Shown here: positions 62,626 to 64,000 of the stretch, one piece after another
Numbering within the stretch: position 1 is the first letter of the stretch
Layout of the letters: each line of letters begins with the position of its first letter
Assembly: GCA_963580455.1 (NCBI GenBank)
Contig: OY756972.1
Coordinates: 1,751,001 to 1,815,000 of the forward strand
Length of the DNA stretch: 64,000 nt
Source of the DNA: Euonymus europaeus
Taxonomy: Eukaryota > Streptophyta > Magnoliopsida > Celastrales > Celastraceae
Direction: 5' to 3'
The notes under the pieces: generated by a model
Databases searched by the model: none
What the model was told of the DNA's origin: nothing
What the model saw: the letters and a program-made list of their open reading frames with translations, nothing else
Made by a program: the position numbers and the translations under genes

Positions 62626-62790
62626 CAGAACTCGTGGCTAGTAGGTCTCGTTTCACCTAGTTAGCCGCGAAATGTGGTTTCTTTACGTAAACGGTTTTAT
62701 GAATATTCGTTGACTCCGAGTTCTGAATTCGGTGATTTTTAGCTTGATTTCACACTACTTTTCGAGCTCTACCATCCTGGATTTTGATTT
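62626..62790 (+). repeat. 165-bp monomer with an 8-bp deletion (second)
   Basis: Same 8-bp loss as at 60,041, and 2,585 bp to its right. The next unit carries gtttcaattattta and ggttactatacg, private variants. Confidence 0.92.
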
Positions 62791-63099
62791 CAGAACTCGT
62801 AGCTAGTTGGTCTCGTTTCAATTATTTAGCCGCGAAATGTGGTTACTATACGTAAACGGTTTTATGAATATCCGTTGACTCCGAGTTCTGAATTCGGTGA
62901 TTTTTAGCTTGATTTCGCACTACTTTTCGAGCTCAACAATCCTGGCGTTTCGGATTTTGATTTCAGAACTCGTGGCTAGTAGGTCTCGTTTCACCTAGTT
63001 AGCCGCGAAATGTGGTTTCTTTACGTAAACGGTTTTATGAATATCCGTTGACTCCGAGTTCTGAATTCGGTGATTTTTAGCTTGATTTCACACTACTTT

Positions 63100-64000
63100 T
63101 CGAGCTCTACAGTCCTGGCATTTCGGAATTTGATTTTAGAACTCGTGGCTAGTAGGTCTCGTTTCACCTAGTTAGCCGCGAAATGTGGTTTCTTTATGTA
63201 AACGGTTTTATGAATATCCATTGACTCCGAGTTCTGAATTCGGTGATTTTTAGCTTGATTTCACACTACTTTTCGAGCTCTACGATCCTGGCGTTTCGGA
63301 TTTTCATTTCAGAACTCGTGGCTAGTTGGTCTCGTTTCACCTAGTTAGCCTCGAAATGTGGTTTCTTTACGTAAACAGTTTTATGAATATCCGTTGACTC
63401 CGAGTTTTGAATTCGGTGATTTTTAGCTTGATTTCACACTACTTTTCGAGCTCTACAATCCTGGCATTTCAGATTTTGATTTCAGAAGTCGTCGCTAGTA
63501 GGTCTCGTTTCACCTAGTTAGCCGCGAAATGTGGTTTCTTTACTTAAACGGTTTTATGAATATCCGTTGACTCCGAGTTCTGAATTCGGTGATTTTTAGC
63601 TTGATTTCACACTACTTTTCGAGCTCTACAATCCTGGGTTTTCGGATTTCGATTTCAGAACTCGTGGCTATCAGGTCTCATTTCACCTAGTTAGCCGCGA
63701 AGTGTGGTTTCTTTACGTAAACAGTTTTATGAATATCCGTTGACTCCGAGTTCTGAATTCGGTGATTTTTAGCTTGATTTCACACTACTTTTCGAGCTCT
63801 ACCATCCTAGAGTTTCGGATTTTGATTTCAGAACTCGTGGCTAGTTGGTCTCGTTTCACCTATTTAGCCACGAAAAGTGGTTTCTTTACGTAAACGGTTT
63901 TATGAATATCCGTTGACTCCGAGTTCTGAATTCGGTGATTTTTAGCTTGATTTCATACTACTTTTCGAGCTCAACAATCCTGGCGTTTCGGATTTCGATT
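63100..64000. repeat. Mixed-family monomers at the right edge
   Basis: The last five or so monomers do not follow the block 3 order. They include gcgaagtg with aacagtttt (block 2-like), ctgggttttcgg with atttcgatttc (block 1-like), the spelling ggctatcagg and a cagaagtcgtcgctag unit. This may be the start of a further block beyond the window. Confidence 0.65.
63829..64000 (+). repeat. Last monomer, one base short at the right window edge
   Basis: The unit starts with cagaactcg and reaches gatttcgatt at the edge, 172 of 173 bases. It carries gccacgaaaagtgg and tttcatactac, single-base variants I did not notice elsewhere. The array continues to the right. Confidence 0.95.

Larger units (their letters stand above)
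59210..63035. repeat. 15-monomer (2,585-bp) offset repeat in block 3
   Basis: About 1.24 kb at 59,210-60,450 matches 61,795-63,035. Markers are gaatattcg, cgtagctag (59,356 and 61,941; 60,213 and 62,798), aggaggtct (59,709 and 62,294), ttttgacta and the 8-bp-deleted unit. The offset of 2,585 is 15 x 173 minus 10 bp of deletions. It ends where ttttaagaat differs from ttttatgaat. Confidence 0.82.
58977..63100. repeat. Block 3: right variant family, pentameric order
   Basis: Five types recur in fixed order. U1 has cgtagctagttgg, cctattta and ggttactttacg. U2 has cgcactac and ctcaacaatcc. U3 has ctaggaggtct, acgattttatg and ttgactacg. U4 has ccatcctggtattt, ctcgattc or ttgattc and ttttataaat or aataaat. 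U5 has cgcactac, ctcaacaatcc and gtcttg, then gaatattcg. U1 starts are at 59,349, 60,206, 61,070, 61,934 and 62,791, near 865 bp apart after indels. The cycle from about 60.4 to 61.0 kb is replaced by generic monomers. Confidence 0.82.
1..64000. repeat. 173-bp tandem satellite array filling the window, about 370 monomers
   Basis: Every part of the window repeats with a 173-bp period, head to tail, in one orientation. With the c of cagaac as monomer position 1, units begin at 15, 188, 361, 534, 707, 880, 1053, 1226 and so on to 63,829. The next start would fall at 64,002. That is 370 periods with net indels of -23 bp. Neither end of the array is in view. No transposon, gene, unique spacer or strand switch was seen, so there is no gene-free stretch to describe separately. 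A 173-bp period is close to one nucleosome plus linker, as in many centromeric satellites. Role and chromosomal position are inference. The family and species are not recognised. Confidence 0.99.

Noticed and set aside
1..64000. Short open reading frames starting at atg in gaaatgtgg or ttttatgaat
   Set aside because: Stop triplets occur in all six frames within each 173-bp unit (tag at 14, 33 and 37 forward; cta, tca and tta closing the reverse frames). No frame stays open for even two monomers, so these are chance ORFs.
1..64000. CRISPR array or other repeat-spacer arrangement
   Set aside because: The whole 173-bp unit repeats, with no unique spacers between short direct repeats and no cas-like genes. 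The variable 146-160 stretch has only a handful of recurring spellings.
1..64000. Primate alpha satellite (171 bp) or a known plant centromere repeat
   Set aside because: The period is close to that of alpha satellite, but I recognise none of its sequence, and the Arabidopsis 178-bp repeat is also different as I recall it. No database search was possible, so the family is left unnamed.
15..64000. TATA-like promoter in ttttatgaatat
   Set aside because: It is part of every monomer, has no associated coding sequence, and A/T-rich words are expected in a 58% A+T repeat. Satellite transcription is possible but nothing here proves a promoter.
1..64000. 5S rDNA or tRNA tandem cluster
   Set aside because: No internal A/B/C-box promoter arrangement, no T-run terminator typical of RNA polymerase III genes and no cloverleaf were found in the 173-bp unit.
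1..64000. Perfectly regular long higher-order repeat covering the window
   Set aside because: Marker spacings vary (3, 5, 7, 8, 10, 11, 12, 14, 15, 16, 17, 24 and 29 monomers), so no single higher-order period holds for more than two or three copies.

Overview
The whole 64,000-base window is one uninterrupted head-to-tail array of a 173-bp satellite monomer. I followed the phase marker cagaac (or a variant of it) from position 15 to the right edge and count 370 monomer periods. Net indels of -23 bp account exactly for the distance covered (370 x 173 - 23 = 63,987). I see no gene, RNA gene, transposon, unique spacer or inverted segment. The monomer is about 42% G+C, and stop codons close all six frames in every unit. 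An array of nucleosome-length monomers on this scale points to eukaryotic constitutive heterochromatin, most plausibly a centromere core, though a subtelomeric or knob block would look the same. I do not recognise the satellite family or the species. A plant is my weak guess.

Layout by diagnostic variants. Block 1 (about 1-20,950) is marked by tttcgatttc, ctgggttttcgg, attatgg, cggttgac and catttctg. It contains a near-exact 24-monomer (4,147-bp) tandem duplication at about 3.6-11.9 kb, a 10-monomer (1,729-bp) duplication at about 12.9-16.2 kb and 12- to 14-monomer repeats at about 16.6-20.2 kb. Block 2 (about 20,950-56,240) is built mainly from five monomer types, called A-E here, in AB dimers (346 bp) and ABCDE pentamers (865 bp). 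These are re-copied at 14-, 17-, 8-, 29- and 11-monomer offsets. Block 3 (about 56,240-56,870 and 58,980-63,100) carries ccatcctgg, cgcactac, ctcaacaatcc and cgtagctag in a pentameric order. A 16-monomer (2,766-bp) duplication interleaves blocks 2 and 3. The last 900 bp are mixed.

The monomer has internal structure. A 14-bp inverted repeat (13/14 match) has one arm across the monomer junction and one at 92-105. It also has the 10-bp palindrome tttacgtaaa at 57-66, EcoRI, SacI and SnaBI sites, and about 12 CpGs (observed/expected about 1.6). Many of the common variants are CpG transitions. The picture is an array growing by repeated unequal exchange in whole-monomer steps. Rare indels act as tracers of which segments were copied. 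Duplication edges and block borders were placed by eye and are good to about 50-150 bp.
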